In this document: positions 51,636 to 60,185 of the stretch, piece after piece
Layout of the letters: the number at the start of each line of letters is the position of its first letter
Position numbering within the stretch: position 1 is the stretch's first letter
Assembly: GCA_021286935.1 (NCBI GenBank)
Contig: JAJTBI010000002.1
Location: 1-64,000 of the forward strand
Source of the DNA: Geobacteraceae bacterium
GTDB lineage: Bacteria > Desulfobacterota > Desulfuromonadia > Geobacterales > Pseudopelobacteraceae
DNA: 64,000 nt
Reading direction: 5' to 3'
Notes under the pieces: generated by a model
Database searches by the model: none
What the model was told of the DNA's origin: nothing
The model's input: only the letters and a program-made list of their open reading frames with translations
Program-made: the position numbers and the translations under genes

Positions 51636-53002
51636 AGAAAAAACCGGTCATACTGGTTGTTGATGATGATCTGTTGTCATTGACCATGCTGGAAAATATC
51701 CTGAACCAGGAGGGATGCTGTCCGGTGACCGCCTCAAATGGACGTGAGGCGCTGCAGTTGCTTGAGCAGCAGCCGTTTGATCTGGTGCTTTCGGATATGG
51801 TGATGCCGGTTATGGACGGTATGGCACTCCTTGAACAGGTTCTACAAAGGTTTCCCGGAACGCCATTTATTGCCGTAACTGCAGAGAGCAGCATCAGTGG
51901 CGCGGTTGAGGCGATCAGGCACGGCGCTTACGACTATCTGGAAAAGCCGTTCAACCCTGATCTTCTGAGAATCACCCTGCAGCAAGCCCTTGATTACCAG
52001 CGGGTTGTGCAGGAAAACAGGCAGATCCGGGAGCTGCTGAAAGAACGCTATACCTTCCAGAGTATCGCAACCGTCAGTCCGGCCATGAAGCAGACCCTGT
52101 TACTTGCAGAACGTGTTGCTGCGGCCCGGCAGACCACCGTGGCGATCTATGGTGAAAGTGGTGTTGGCAAGGAGGTCTTGGCGCGGGCGATCCATTTTGC
52201 CAGTGATGCCCAGCCAAACCGGTTTGTGGCGGTGAACTGTGCTGCAGTGCCGGAGCATCTGCTGGAAAGTGAACTGTTTGGCCATGTGCGCGGTGCCTTT
52301 ACCGGTGCCGACCGTGACCGGGAGGGGAAATTTAGCAGTGCAAAGGGTGGCACTATTCTGCTGGACGAGATCGGGGATATGCCGCTGTCGCTGCAGGCCA
52401 AGCTGCTGCGGGTGCTGCAGGAACGGGTCTATGAAAAGGTTGGCAGCAATACCTGCTGTCCGGCGGAATGTCGGGTGATTGTTGCCACCAATCGCAATCT
52501 GGCTGAACTGGTGGCAGCCGGGCGCTTCAGGGAGGATCTGTACCACCGGATCAACGTCTTTCCTTTGACCATTCCGCCGCTGCGGGAACGCAGGGACGAT
52601 ATACCGCTGTTATGTGAGCATGCCTTGGCTGAGCTGCGTCAGCACCTGGGTAAGTCGCTGCCCGGTATTTCCCAGAAGGCGATGGAAATGATGCTTGTCT
52701 ACCCTTGGCCGGGAAATGTGCGGGAGCTGCGGAACTGCCTTGAGCGGGCTGCCATTTTAACCGACGGCGAATTGATCCGCCCGGAGCATCTGGGACTGGC
52801 ATCCGCGTCACCAGGTGGAACTGTCGGGGAAGGGGCTGCTGCCGGATGCATCAGCTACACGCTGACGCTGCCTGCTGAACAGCTTTCCCTGGCAGCCCTG
52901 ACAGATCAGATCCTGACCATTACCCTGGAACGCTGCGGTGGCAATAAATCCCAGGCAGCCAAGCTGTTGGGGATTGCCCGGAAGAATTTTTACCGGACCT
53001 GA
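51632..53002 (+). CDS. Sigma-54-dependent response regulator (NtrC type)
   Basis: This regulator has 456 residues. The receiver domain has D11/D12, phospho-acceptor D55 (LVLSDMVMPVMDG) and K in YLEKPFN. The AAA+ domain has Walker A GESGVGKE, the sigma-54 contact GAFTGA, Walker B ILLDEIGD and R-finger region VREL. The C-terminal Fis-type helix-turn-helix reads GNKSQAAKLLGIARKNFYRT and ends right after the recognition helix, slightly shorter than usual. It overlaps the amidohydrolase gene by 4 nt. A -24/-12 promoter lies 107 bases downstream. Confidence 0.93.
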   Translation: MKKKPVILVVDDDLLSLTMLENILNQEGCCPVTASNGREALQLLEQQPFDLVLSDMVMPVMDGMALLEQVLQRFPGTPFIAVTAESSISGAVEAIRHGAYDYLEKPFNPDLLRITLQQALDYQRVVQENRQIRELLKERYTFQSIATVSPAMKQTLLLAERVAAARQTTVAIYGESGVGKEVLARAIHFASDAQPNRFVAVNCAAVPEHLLESELFGHVRGAFTGADRDREGKFSSAKGGTILLDEIGDMPLSLQAKLLRVLQERVYEKVGSNTCCPAECRVIVATNRNLAELVAAGRFREDLYHRINVFPLTIPPLRERRDDIPLLCEHALAELRQHLGKSLPGISQKAMEMMLVYPWPGNVRELRNCLERAAILTDGELIRPEHLGLASASPGGTVGEGAAAGCISYTLTLPAEQLSLAALTDQILTITLERCGGNKSQAAKLLGIARKNFYRT

Positions 53003-53030
53003 ACCAGATACAATGATAGGTGTCCCCTCT

Positions 53031-53077
53031 GGCTCCACATTGTTCCCTACGGGTACAGTGTGGAGCCTTTTTGTTTT
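53031..53077 (+). terminator. Terminator after the NtrC-type gene
   Basis: GGCTCCACATTGT and ACAGTGTGGAGCC form a 12-13 bp stem, followed by TTTTTGTTTTG. It cleanly separates the regulator operon from the following sigma-54 promoter. Confidence 0.9.
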
Positions 53078-53108
53078 GTAGGTTGCTGAAATTACATGGT
53101 GGCTTTTT

Positions 53109-53125
53109 TGGCATGCCGGCTGCAA
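53109..53125 (+). promoter_or_regulatory. Sigma-54 (-24/-12) promoter for the small RiPP-like gene
   Basis: TGGCATGCCGGCTGCAA matches TGGCAC-N5-TTGCA at all but two positions, with GG (53110-53111) and GC (53122-53123) exactly ten bases apart. A transcript would start near 53135, 57 bases before the ATG at 53192. Confidence 0.7.
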
Positions 53126-53191
53126 TTACCTGTGCAAATACCTTGTTACTGTTCCTGAATGGAACAGTGAATGCCCGCAAAGGAGGTTGGT

Positions 53192-53401
53192 ATGTCACAG
53201 GAGGCGGTGGAACAGTTTTTAGGGCGGTTAGTCACGGATGACCGGTTTCGTCGGCGGGCAATGGTGGCTTTTGAAGACCTTCTGGAGGAAGAGGGGTTTC
53301 AGCTCAGCGAAAAGGAACAACAGGCGATCAAGCTTGAGGATCTGATACGGCTTGAGATGGTTTCTGCCAAGCTGGATACCACGCTCAAGCGTTTTAGTTG
53401 A
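53192..53401 (+). CDS. Small protein resembling Nif11/Os1348-type RiPP leader peptides
   Basis: This 69-residue acidic/basic helical protein starts MSQEAVEQFLGRLVTDDRFR after a perfect AAGGAGG. That opening, with a following LEEEGFQLSEKEQQAI segment, is like the leader part of Nif11 or Os1348/Franean1_4349 precursor families. It lacks an obvious core rich in Cys, Ser or Thr, and no modifying enzyme is nearby. It may instead be a small stand-alone helical protein. It is probably expressed from the sigma-54 promoter at 53109. Confidence 0.7.
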   Translation: MSQEAVEQFLGRLVTDDRFRRRAMVAFEDLLEEEGFQLSEKEQQAIKLEDLIRLEMVSAKLDTTLKRFS

Positions 53402-53449
53402 TACGACGCGACCTGTTCATGAGAAGAAAATAATCACCTAAAATGCAAA

Positions 53450-53470
53450 AATAGGGTGTTTACCCTATTG
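53450..53470 (+). terminator. Weak terminator-like hairpin
   Basis: AATAGGGT and ACCCTATT form an 8-bp stem with a four-base loop, 48 bases after the small gene, followed by GTTATTGG. The T run is poor. Confidence 0.4.
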
Positions 53471-53498
53471 TTATTGGGGTGTACGATCCGATATTGTT

Positions 53499-53516
53499 TT
53501 AGAATTAAAATTCTAA
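53499..53516. promoter_or_regulatory. Perfect 18-bp palindrome upstream of the MCP gene
   Basis: TTAGAATTAAAATTCTAA is fully self-complementary and AT-rich, about 100 bases before the MCP ATG. It may be an operator for a dimeric regulator. No clear sigma-28 or sigma-70 promoter is seen with it. Confidence 0.5.
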
Positions 53517-53617
53517 TGAGTATGTGTTGTCTGGTCTGCTTATTCAGTTCGTGCTTCTACGGATAGCATTGGCTGTTTCTCATTGAAATAACTACACTTG
53601 GTACTCGGAGGTACAGT

Positions 53618-55246
53618 ATGCAATGGATTAAAGATTTGAAAGTTGGTGTAAAGCTGGTTACTGGTTTTGTAATGGTTGCAATTATTGCTGCAGTGGTGGG
53701 TGTAATTGGCATTACCAAGATCAAACAGATTGATCACGATGCAGCCATGATGTATGAGCGGATGACTGTGCCTTTGGGAGATCTTGGGGCCACGTCAGTC
53801 CTTTTTCAGAGGGTTCGTATCAACCTGCGAGATTTTGTTGAAACCAAAGATGCCGCTAAGCGTCAACAATATCTGGATACAATGAAGAAACTTCGTCAGG
53901 CCATGACTGAACGGTCGGAAAAAATTGAGAAGACTTTGATTTCAGATGAAGCTAAGAAGGCGTTTAACGAATTTAAGGAAGCCAGAAACGTCTATGGTGG
54001 CTTTATTGATAAGATTGTTGAACTGGATGTAGCTGAGAAAGATGCAGAAGCACTAGCTTTGCTGCATGGTGATGCCTTTAAGGCAGCCATGCATGAGCAG
54101 GAAGTGCTGGATAAGCTGGTGGAGTCAAAAGAGGGGCTGGCAAAACTTGCAGCTGAGAACAACGACAAGGCGGCAAATGTTGCTATCAAGCTGATGCTTG
54201 GTGTTGTTGTGGTTGCGATGATTTTGGCAGTGGTTCTGGGGCTGTTTATCTCCCGTATGATTACAACGCCGTTGGCTGGCGCTGTTAAAATTGCCGAGCG
54301 TCTTGCAGAAGGTGATCTGACAGCACAGGTCACAATAAACTCAAAGGATGAGGTAGGTCAGCTTGAAGAGGCAATGTCCCACATGCTTCAGAGTCTGCGT
54401 AATCTGGTAGGTCAGACCGTACAGATCTCCGCTGGTATCGCCTCTGCCTCTACCCAGCTGCACAGCACCTCTGAGCAGATCGCCACCGGCGCTGAAGAGG
54501 TTGCTGCCCAGACCGGTACCGTGGCCACTGCCAGTGAGGAGATGGCTGCCACCAGCAGTGATATCGCCCGTAACTGCCATGCTGCTGCTGACAGCGCTGG
54601 TGTGGCTGCCTGCACCACCCAGAGTGGATTTGCAATCGTCCAGCATACGGTGGATGGCATTCGTACCCGTGGTGAACATACCAAAGAAAATGCCAAGATT
54701 ATTTCCAACCTTGGTGAGCGTTCCGAACAGATTGGCGCCATTGTAGGTACTATTGAGGACATTGCCGATCAGACTAACCTGCTGGCGTTGAACGCAGCCA
54801 TTGAGGCTGCCCGGGCTGGCGAGATGGGGCGTGGGTTTGCGGTGGTTGCTGATGAGGTGCGTGCCTTGGCAGAGCGTACAACCAAGGCCACCAAAGAGAT
54901 CAGTGATATGATCCGTACTATCCAGCAGGAAACCAGGGTAGCAATCACTTCAATGGAAGAAGGGGTGAAGGGTACGGAAAAAGGTGCCCAGGAAGCTGCC
55001 CAGCTTGAGACCTCGTTGCAGCAGATCCTTGAGCAGGTCAATGATGTGACCATGCAGGTCAGCCAGATCGCAACCGCTGCCGAGCAACAGACCGCCACCA
55101 CGAGTGAGGTGACCACCAATATCCAACAGATCACGGAAGTGGTCCAGCAGACCGCCAGTGGTGCCGAAGAAACCGCTGCTGCTGCTGCCCAGCTGGCTGG
55201 TCAGGCGCAGGATCTGCAGAATCTGGTGAGTAAATTCAAGTTGTAA
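53618..55246 (+). CDS. Methyl-accepting chemotaxis protein (4HB sensor, HAMP)
   Basis: This classical transmembrane receptor has 542 residues. TM1 spans about 11-32 ([20 protein letters not shown]), a four-helix-bundle periplasmic sensor lies at 33-188, TM2 at 189-212, and HAMP ([20 protein letters not shown]) at 211-262. The signalling tip is canonical: [20 protein letters not shown] then [18 protein letters not shown]. No CheR-binding pentapeptide is at the C-terminus. The ATG follows GGAGG. It is monocistronic. Confidence 0.93.
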   Translation: MQWIKDLKVGVKLVTGFVMVAIIAAVVGVIGITKIKQIDHDAAMMYERMTVPLGDLGATSVLFQRVRINLRDFVETKDAAKRQQYLDTMKKLRQAMTERSEKIEKTLISDEAKKAFNEFKEARNVYGGFIDKIVELDVAEKDAEALALLHGDAFKAAMHEQEVLDKLVESKEGLAKLAAENNDKAANVAIKLMLGVVVVAMILAVVLGLFISRMITTPLAGAVKIAERLAEGDLTAQVTINSKDEVGQLEEAMSHMLQSLRNLVGQTVQISAGIASASTQLHSTSEQIATGAEEVAAQTGTVATASEEMAATSSDIARNCHAAADSAGVAACTTQSGFAIVQHTVDGIRTRGEHTKENAKIISNLGERSEQIGAIVGTIEDIADQTNLLALNAAIEAARAGEMGRGFAVVADEVRALAERTTKATKEISDMIRTIQQETRVAITSMEEGVKGTEKGAQEAAQLETSLQQILEQVNDVTMQVSQIATAAEQQTATTSEVTTNIQQITEVVQQTASGAEETAAAAAQLAGQAQDLQNLVSKFKL

Positions 55247-55276
55247 CAGTGCGGTGTCGACAGCGTTGAAGAAAAG

Positions 55277-55315
55277 ATATCCCCTCTGTATACCTGTACA
55301 GAGGGGATATTGTTA
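55277..55315 (+). terminator. Terminator after the MCP gene
   Basis: ATATCCCCTCTGTA and TACAGAGGGGATAT form a perfect 14-bp stem with a six-base loop, followed by TGTTACGG. The T tract is short, but the stem is strong. Confidence 0.7.
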
Positions 55316-55362
55316 CGGTGATGCTTGGGGAGGAGGCCAAACAATCGCCGTATGTTACAACG

Positions 55363-55662
55363 TTAGCAGCCAGCTGCCTTCAGGAATTTGGCACTGACGT
55401 TCTTGCCGCCTTTTTCGTCAAATTTTACTTTCACTTCATCGTCAACAACGATCTTTTTTCCACTGAGTTTGTCTTTTGTCACGTCATCAGCCACTTCAAT
55501 CACATAGTCTTTCTTTGTGGCTTCATCCTTGACAACAGTTGTATAGCTGCCATCAGCATTCGGGGTGATTTTGGTGACCGGACCTTTGATACTTGCTGCA
55601 GATGCCAGGGAGGCAACGGCGAGGATTACAACGGCTGCAGTAACGGATACAAGCTTCTTCAT
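55363..55662 (-). CDS. Small secreted protein of unknown function
   Basis: This 99-residue protein has a signal peptide (VSVTAAVVILAVASLASA) after AAGGAG. The mature part, about 77 residues, is rich in Lys and Asp (VKDEATKKDYVIEVADDV, DDEVKVKFDEKGGK) and ends in a single Cys. The pattern of short beta strands suggests an OB- or PepSY-like small periplasmic domain, but no family is recognised. Confidence 0.72.
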   Translation of the reverse strand: MKKLVSVTAAVVILAVASLASAASIKGPVTKITPNADGSYTTVVKDEATKKDYVIEVADDVTKDKLSGKKIVVDDEVKVKFDEKGGKNVSAKFLKAAGC

Positions 55663-55762
55663 GATCTGTACAACTCCTTTCGTTGTAGGGTGCATTAACC
55701 CCAGGTTATTTTCAAGCACTTAAGCCGCCGGAAGTGCTGGAAGTACAAAACAGGGTGAGTGG

Positions 55763-56686
55763 TCAGGCAATCTGATTTCTGCCATTCTCTTTAGCCTGGT
55801 AGAGGGCTTGATCAGCGTAATCAAGCAGCTCTTCTGCTGTGCCGATATCCATCCCGGGAAATTCAGCGACACCTATGCTGACAGTGAGCTGCAAATGTGC
55901 AAGGGCATCTGCAAATCTGAGTGTATGCACCTTTTGACAGAGTCGGTGTGCCACGTTTTTGGCCTCGCGGTGACTGGTGTCAGGTAGCAACACAACAAAC
56001 TCCTCGCCGCCATAACGGAAGAGAAGGTCATAATCCCTCAGGCTGGCGGTTATTTCGGTCGTCATTCGCTTGAGCACATGATCGCCTGACTGATGACCAA
56101 AGGTGTCATTAATCTGTTTGAAATGGTCAATATCAATCATCAGTACAGAGATTAGTCCGTCTGTACGTGCTGCCCGCAGCAGTTCGACATTCAGGATATG
56201 GTTAAGGTAGCGTCTGTTAAAAGCACCCGTTAGCGTGTCTTTGTTGGAGAGTAGTTCAAGTTCTTGGTTTTGTTTACGAAGTTCTTCTTCGCGTCGTTTG
56301 GCGTTTAGGTGCAGCCTGGCTCTGGCTGCAAGCTCCTGCGGGTCGTAGGGGATGAGAATAAAGTCACGCGCCCCGTCTGTCAGCCCTTTTAGTTTTACTC
56401 CCCGGTCTGAGCTGCTGGTTAGTATCAGAACCGGAATATGTTCGGTTTCCGGTTTTGAACGTATTGCTGCCAGAAATTTAAGGCCATCAAGCCGAGGCAT
56501 TTCAACATCGCAGAGAATTATGTCAGGGAGCGTTTCTGATACCTTGTGTAGTCCGTCCAGACCGTCACCAGCTTCATAAATATGACTGAAAATACCGCTT
56601 TGTTCCAGGTCTGAAACAATTTGACGCCGAGTTCCTCTGTTGTCATCAAGAACTAAGGCTGTTGTTGGTGTTTTCTGCAGATTCAT
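55763..56686 (-). CDS. Response regulator with GGDEF diguanylate cyclase output
   Basis: This protein has 307 residues. The receiver domain has D60 in IILCDVEMPRLDG, but the conserved switch lysine is replaced: DFILIPYDP has Ile where LxKPF proteins have Lys. The GGDEF domain (about 145-307) has an intact GGEEF active site and an upstream RDYD inhibitory (RxxD) site five residues before, so c-di-GMP synthesis with feedback is expected. It lies 15 nt downstream of a small hypothetical gene on the same strand. Confidence 0.92.
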   Translation of the reverse strand: MNLQKTPTTALVLDDNRGTRRQIVSDLEQSGIFSHIYEAGDGLDGLHKVSETLPDIILCDVEMPRLDGLKFLAAIRSKPETEHIPVLILTSSSDRGVKLKGLTDGARDFILIPYDPQELAARARLHLNAKRREEELRKQNQELELLSNKDTLTGAFNRRYLNHILNVELLRAARTDGLISVLMIDIDHFKQINDTFGHQSGDHVLKRMTTEITASLRDYDLLFRYGGEEFVVLLPDTSHREAKNVAHRLCQKVHTLRFADALAHLQLTVSIGVAEFPGMDIGTAEELLDYADQALYQAKENGRNQIA

Positions 56687-56701
56687 GGCTGTGATATTCT
56701 C

Positions 56702-56971
56702 TTAAATTGCATTGACCCAACTCATAATATCGTGTCGGGAAAGAAAAAGAGGGGACCTGCCTTGCGGCAGCTTGTAGAGAACTTCAGAGGCAAAACGCTG
56801 GTGAAGCTGGTGAGCCCGCTCATGGGGAAGGAAGTCAAGGAGCAGGGCAAGGGCGAGCAACGTGTTTGAATCATTGTGGCTATCTCGGAGCTGAAGCGGC
56901 GGTGAGGTGTGGTAATGGTTGTAATCAGGTTGCTGTGTGCTTGTAGTGGTGTGTAGGTCTGGTGTATGCAT
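56702..56971 (-). CDS. Small conserved-looking hypothetical protein upstream of the GGDEF gene
   Basis: This 89-residue protein has a His/Asn/Thr-rich N-terminal 35 residues and an ordered C-terminal half: LLALALLLDFLPHERAHQLH, FASEVLYKLP and WVNAI after LSRHDIMS. The latter resembles the DUF6166-like pattern (F..EV...LP...W.LS..DI..W). It is divergent from the CI-like regulator, with 222 bases between, and probably co-transcribed with the GGDEF gene. Confidence 0.6.
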   Translation of the reverse strand: MHTPDLHTTTSTQQPDYNHYHTSPPLQLRDSHNDSNTLLALALLLDFLPHERAHQLHQRFASEVLYKLPQGRSPLFLSRHDIMSWVNAI

Positions 56972-57193
56972 GCCTGTATCCTTATCGCTGATTGTAAACC
57001 GTATAGAAAGTTGGTATAACTGTCCCTGTGAGTATTACCGTATTTGAGTAGTTTGCGTTTTTGTGTTCATCAAAATTGGTAAATTGCATGAACTGTATAT
57101 CCGTATATGATGATGCTGTCAAGCGTAAGCTGTCAGTGGTGAGTAGTCATCTGAAGTGTTTTGAGTAATCTTGAGGCGGGTAGGGGAGTGGTT

Positions 57194-58048
57194 GTGAAAA
57201 ATGCTAAAGTGATTGAGCTTCATGAAGGTGATAGTACCGCAGAGAGTGCGACCCCCTTAATCAGGGGGGGCGTGTCTGCAGATGACACATTGTTGAGTAC
57301 CAGAGATGTTCTGAGCAGAATCAAAGATGAGCTGGGGCTGGATACGGACCTGGAGCTGGCAGAGGTTATGGGGGTCGGTATCCGGCGTATTCATAACTGG
57401 AAACACCGTAACACGGTGCCAACCGAGGAAATTGTTGGTATCTGCGGCAAGGAGGGTCTTGACCTGCAGTATATTCTGACCGGCCAGAGGATCAGGCTGG
57501 GTAGATCAGATGGTCAGGGCGAGATGCGTCAGGTTCAGGAAGGGCTGGCGGGGGCGTTTTTTGATCTGGATGCGGCAAACAAGGTTCGTGATAGCTTTAC
57601 CCTGTCTACATCCGGCCATCCGTTGATTCATCCACCCTACAAGGCCTATACCCAACGCTCTGATAATGGTGAAGTGTTAAACTCGTTTGCGTCGCCGCAG
57701 ATTGTTGATGTACTTGCCCCCGGCCTTAACTGGCTGAACCACTCTCTGGGGGTTGCCCCGGAGAATTTTCTGCTGGTCAAGGTATTGGGAGATAATATGG
57801 CCCCCTGGCTGCAGGATGGTGATCTGGTCATGGTTGATGCCGGTATCAAGACTACGATCAATGGTGGTTGTCTGATGCTGCGGTATGCTGATGGCATGAT
57901 GATGGTGCGCCGTGTGTTCCGTAATCCTGATGGAACGTTTCTGGCCAAATGTGATAACGAATGTTGTCCGCCGGATATTATTGACCCCAATAACAACATG
58001 ACCTATCCGATTGTGGTGGGGAGGGTGGTGCGACGGTTAGTCCGCTAA
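57194..58048 (+). CDS. CI/LexA-like regulator with inactivated S24 peptidase domain
   Basis: This regulator has 284 residues from GTG 57194, which follows AGGGGAG; a TTG at 57161 is less likely. The N-terminal CI-repressor type HTH reads ELAEVMGVGIRRIHNWKHRN with DLQYILTGQ. The C-terminal S24 domain has VKVLGDNMAPWLQDGD, where the catalytic Ser of GDSM is Asn201, and VRRV where the Lys of VKRL is Arg239. It should bind DNA as a dimer but not self-cleave, so it would not be SOS-induced by RecA. No phage genes are nearby. Confidence 0.85.
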   Translation: MKNAKVIELHEGDSTAESATPLIRGGVSADDTLLSTRDVLSRIKDELGLDTDLELAEVMGVGIRRIHNWKHRNTVPTEEIVGICGKEGLDLQYILTGQRIRLGRSDGQGEMRQVQEGLAGAFFDLDAANKVRDSFTLSTSGHPLIHPPYKAYTQRSDNGEVLNSFASPQIVDVLAPGLNWLNHSLGVAPENFLLVKVLGDNMAPWLQDGDLVMVDAGIKTTINGGCLMLRYADGMMMVRRVFRNPDGTFLAKCDNECCPPDIIDPNNNMTYPIVVGRVVRRLVR

Positions 58049-58072
58049 CCGGTGTAATACGGAGATAGAGAT

Positions 58073-58102
58073 AAAAAGGCGGCCTGATTGGACCGCCTTT
58101 TT
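58073..58102. terminator. Bidirectional terminator between the CI-like gene and hldE
   Basis: AAAAAGGCGG and CCGCCTTTTT form a 10-bp stem around CCTGATTGGA, placed between two convergent genes. Confidence 0.88.
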
Positions 58103-58104
58103 GT

Positions 58105-59580
58105 TTACTGCTCGTCGGTGTATCGTTCAAGCACCTTTTCGATGATGTTGGTGGTTGATTTGCCATCTACAAACGGAATCAATTCCACCCTGCCACCGTA
58201 TGATTCCACCACCTCTTTGCCCACTACGCCCTCAGGCGTGTAGTCACCACCCTTTACCAGAATCTGTGGTTGCAGGGCAGTAATCAGCTCCAGTGGTGTG
58301 TCCTCCTCAAATAGGCAGACATAGTCAATACAGTCAAGGGCAGCCATCAGATGGGCGCGCTCTTCTTCATCAATTAACGGGCGCTTGGGCCCTTTCAAAC
58401 GTCGTACCGAGGCGTCACTGTTCAGACCCAGAATGAGCAGATCTCCCAGGCGGCGGGCGGCCTGCAGATATTTGACATGCCCGGCATGCAGCAGGTCAAA
58501 ACAGCCGTTGGTGAAAACCACCCGCTTTCCTTTGGCCCGTTCACCGGCAATGATCTCTGCCAGTACCTCGCGGTTTTTGATCTTGCTGTCGCTGTCGCGG
58601 TGTTCAAGGGAAACGGCAGCGATAATCTCGGTTGGGGTGACGGTGGAGGTGCCCAGTTTGGCCACCGCGATTCCAGCGGCAACATTGGCCAGCCGTGCCG
58701 CCTCGGCCAGTGGCAGTCCGCCCGCCAGACCGCAGGCCAGCAACGCCAGTACGGTATCGCCGGCGCCGGTGACATCAAAGACCTCGCGGGCAACGGTGGG
58801 GATATGGACGGTTTCACCAGTGCCGCAGAACAGTGACATCCCCTCTTCGCTGCGGGTGATCAGCAGGTTATCCAGCTCCACCTGTGACATCAGGGTTTCT
58901 GCTGCCCTGTGCAGGCTTTCCTGGTCACGAATCGGTATGCCTGATGCGGCCTCGGCCTCTTTGCGGTTAGGGGTCAGGCAGGTGGCACCGCGGTATTTGC
59001 GGTAGTCGGTCCCCTTGGGGTCAACCAGAACCGGAATCTTGCGTTCTGTCGCGGTGGCGGTGATGCTTGCCAGGACGGCAGGTGTCAACACCCCTTTGAG
59101 GTAGTCTGATACCAGCACTACATCAAAACCGGTTATATGCTCCTGCAGCCACCCAACGAGGCGTTGCTCGATCTGCTCCGAAAGTGGTTCTCGGGATTCA
59201 CGGTCAATCCTGACGATCTGCTGGTTGGAGGCGATTACCCGTGTCTTGCGCCCGGTACGGCGCCCAGCCTCCTGAAAGATCGGTGTTGTGTCGATCCCTT
59301 GTCTGCTGAATGATTTGAGCAGTGCCCAGCCATTTTCATCTTCACCGATTACCGAGGCCACCGTGACCTGACAGCCCAGGGCAAGCAGGTTGTTGGCCAC
59401 GTTGCCTGCACCGCCCAGACGCAGGTCTTCCCGCAGCACATCCACCACCTGTACCGGTGCCTCGGGAGAGATCCGTTCGGTCTTTCCCCACAGGTATTCA
59501 TCCAGCATCAGGTCGCCCACCACCAGGCATTTCAGGTTGCTGGCACGCTGAAACAGTGATTCAACGGTTTTGCGGTCCAT
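58105..59580 (-). CDS. hldE: Bifunctional heptose-7-phosphate kinase / heptose-1-phosphate adenylyltransferase
   Basis: HldE phosphorylates D-glycero-D-manno-heptose 7-phosphate at C1 and then adenylylates it for LPS core heptose. It has 491 residues. The N-terminal ribokinase-like domain (1-325) has the anion hole DVTGAGDTVLALLACGLAGG. The C-terminal nucleotidyltransferase (about 350-491) has VFTNGCFDLLHAGHVKYL with HxGH. It follows gmhA by 3 nt. Confidence 0.95.
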   Translation of the reverse strand: MDRKTVESLFQRASNLKCLVVGDLMLDEYLWGKTERISPEAPVQVVDVLREDLRLGGAGNVANNLLALGCQVTVASVIGEDENGWALLKSFSRQGIDTTPIFQEAGRRTGRKTRVIASNQQIVRIDRESREPLSEQIEQRLVGWLQEHITGFDVVLVSDYLKGVLTPAVLASITATATERKIPVLVDPKGTDYRKYRGATCLTPNRKEAEAASGIPIRDQESLHRAAETLMSQVELDNLLITRSEEGMSLFCGTGETVHIPTVAREVFDVTGAGDTVLALLACGLAGGLPLAEAARLANVAAGIAVAKLGTSTVTPTEIIAAVSLEHRDSDSKIKNREVLAEIIAGERAKGKRVVFTNGCFDLLHAGHVKYLQAARRLGDLLILGLNSDASVRRLKGPKRPLIDEEERAHLMAALDCIDYVCLFEEDTPLELITALQPQILVKGGDYTPEGVVGKEVVESYGGRVELIPFVDGKSTTNIIEKVLERYTDEQ

Positions 59581-59583
59581 GGC

Positions 59584-60174
59584 CTACAGTCCTTCCCGGG
59601 CAAACATGCCGAACAGTCCCTGTTCAATCAGGTCGCAGAGGATGTGGATCACGGTGATGTGTCCTTCCTGCACCCGGGGGGTATCGTTGGAGGGGATGAT
59701 CAACGGAATATCGCAGACCGCCTTGATGCTGCCGCCGTCTTTACCCAGCAGGCCGATGGTGGTACAGCCGGCCTGTCGGGCCACCTCAAGTGCCTTGAGT
59801 ACGTTGGGGGAATTGCCGCTGGTGGAGATGCCGATCACGGCATCACCGGGCGCAGCCAGCGCTTCTACCTGGCGGGAGAAGATCCGCTCAAAGCCATAGT
59901 CATTGCCGATTGCGGTAATAATGGAGGTATCGGTGGAAAGTGAGATGGCTGGCAGGCCGGGACGCTCCATCCTGAAGCGGCTGACAATCTCTCCGGCAAA
60001 GTGCTGGGCGTCGGCTGCTGAGCCGCCGTTACCCATAATCATGAGCTTGTTGCCGATTTTAAGGGTCTCAATCAGGCGTTCCGCCAGGTGTGCAATCGGC
60101 GAGGCCAGTTCTGTTTCAATCTTGTGGAACAGTGCTTGATGGTCCTGCAGTTGTTTGGTGACGAACTGCTGCAT
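59584..60174 (-). CDS. gmhA: Phosphoheptose isomerase
   Basis: GmhA converts sedoheptulose 7-phosphate to heptose 7-phosphate, the step before HldE. It has 196 residues with SIS-domain motifs [32 protein letters not shown] and the zinc/active-site region [17 protein letters not shown]. The ATG follows AGGAGG. It is the second gene of a glycosyltransferase-gmhA-hldE run. Confidence 0.95.
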   Translation of the reverse strand: MQQFVTKQLQDHQALFHKIETELASPIAHLAERLIETLKIGNKLMIMGNGGSAADAQHFAGEIVSRFRMERPGLPAISLSTDTSIITAIGNDYGFERIFSRQVEALAAPGDAVIGISTSGNSPNVLKALEVARQAGCTTIGLLGKDGGSIKAVCDIPLIIPSNDTPRVQEGHITVIHILCDLIEQGLFGMFAREGL

Positions 60175-60185
60175 GGGGAACCTCC

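Noticed and set aside
50758-51894. Minus-strand reading frame of 378 codons opposite the amidohydrolase gene
   Set aside because: Gln/Pro/Arg-rich antisense shadow of a well-supported enzyme.
53430-53617. Sigma-28 (FliA) promoter before the MCP gene
   Set aside because: Only a partial GATCCGAT string is present and no TAAA-type -35 lies at the right distance.
57194-58048. Prophage remnant signalled by the CI-like repressor
   Set aside because: No integrase, structural or lysis genes, and no att-like direct repeats are seen nearby; neighbours are chromosomal housekeeping genes.
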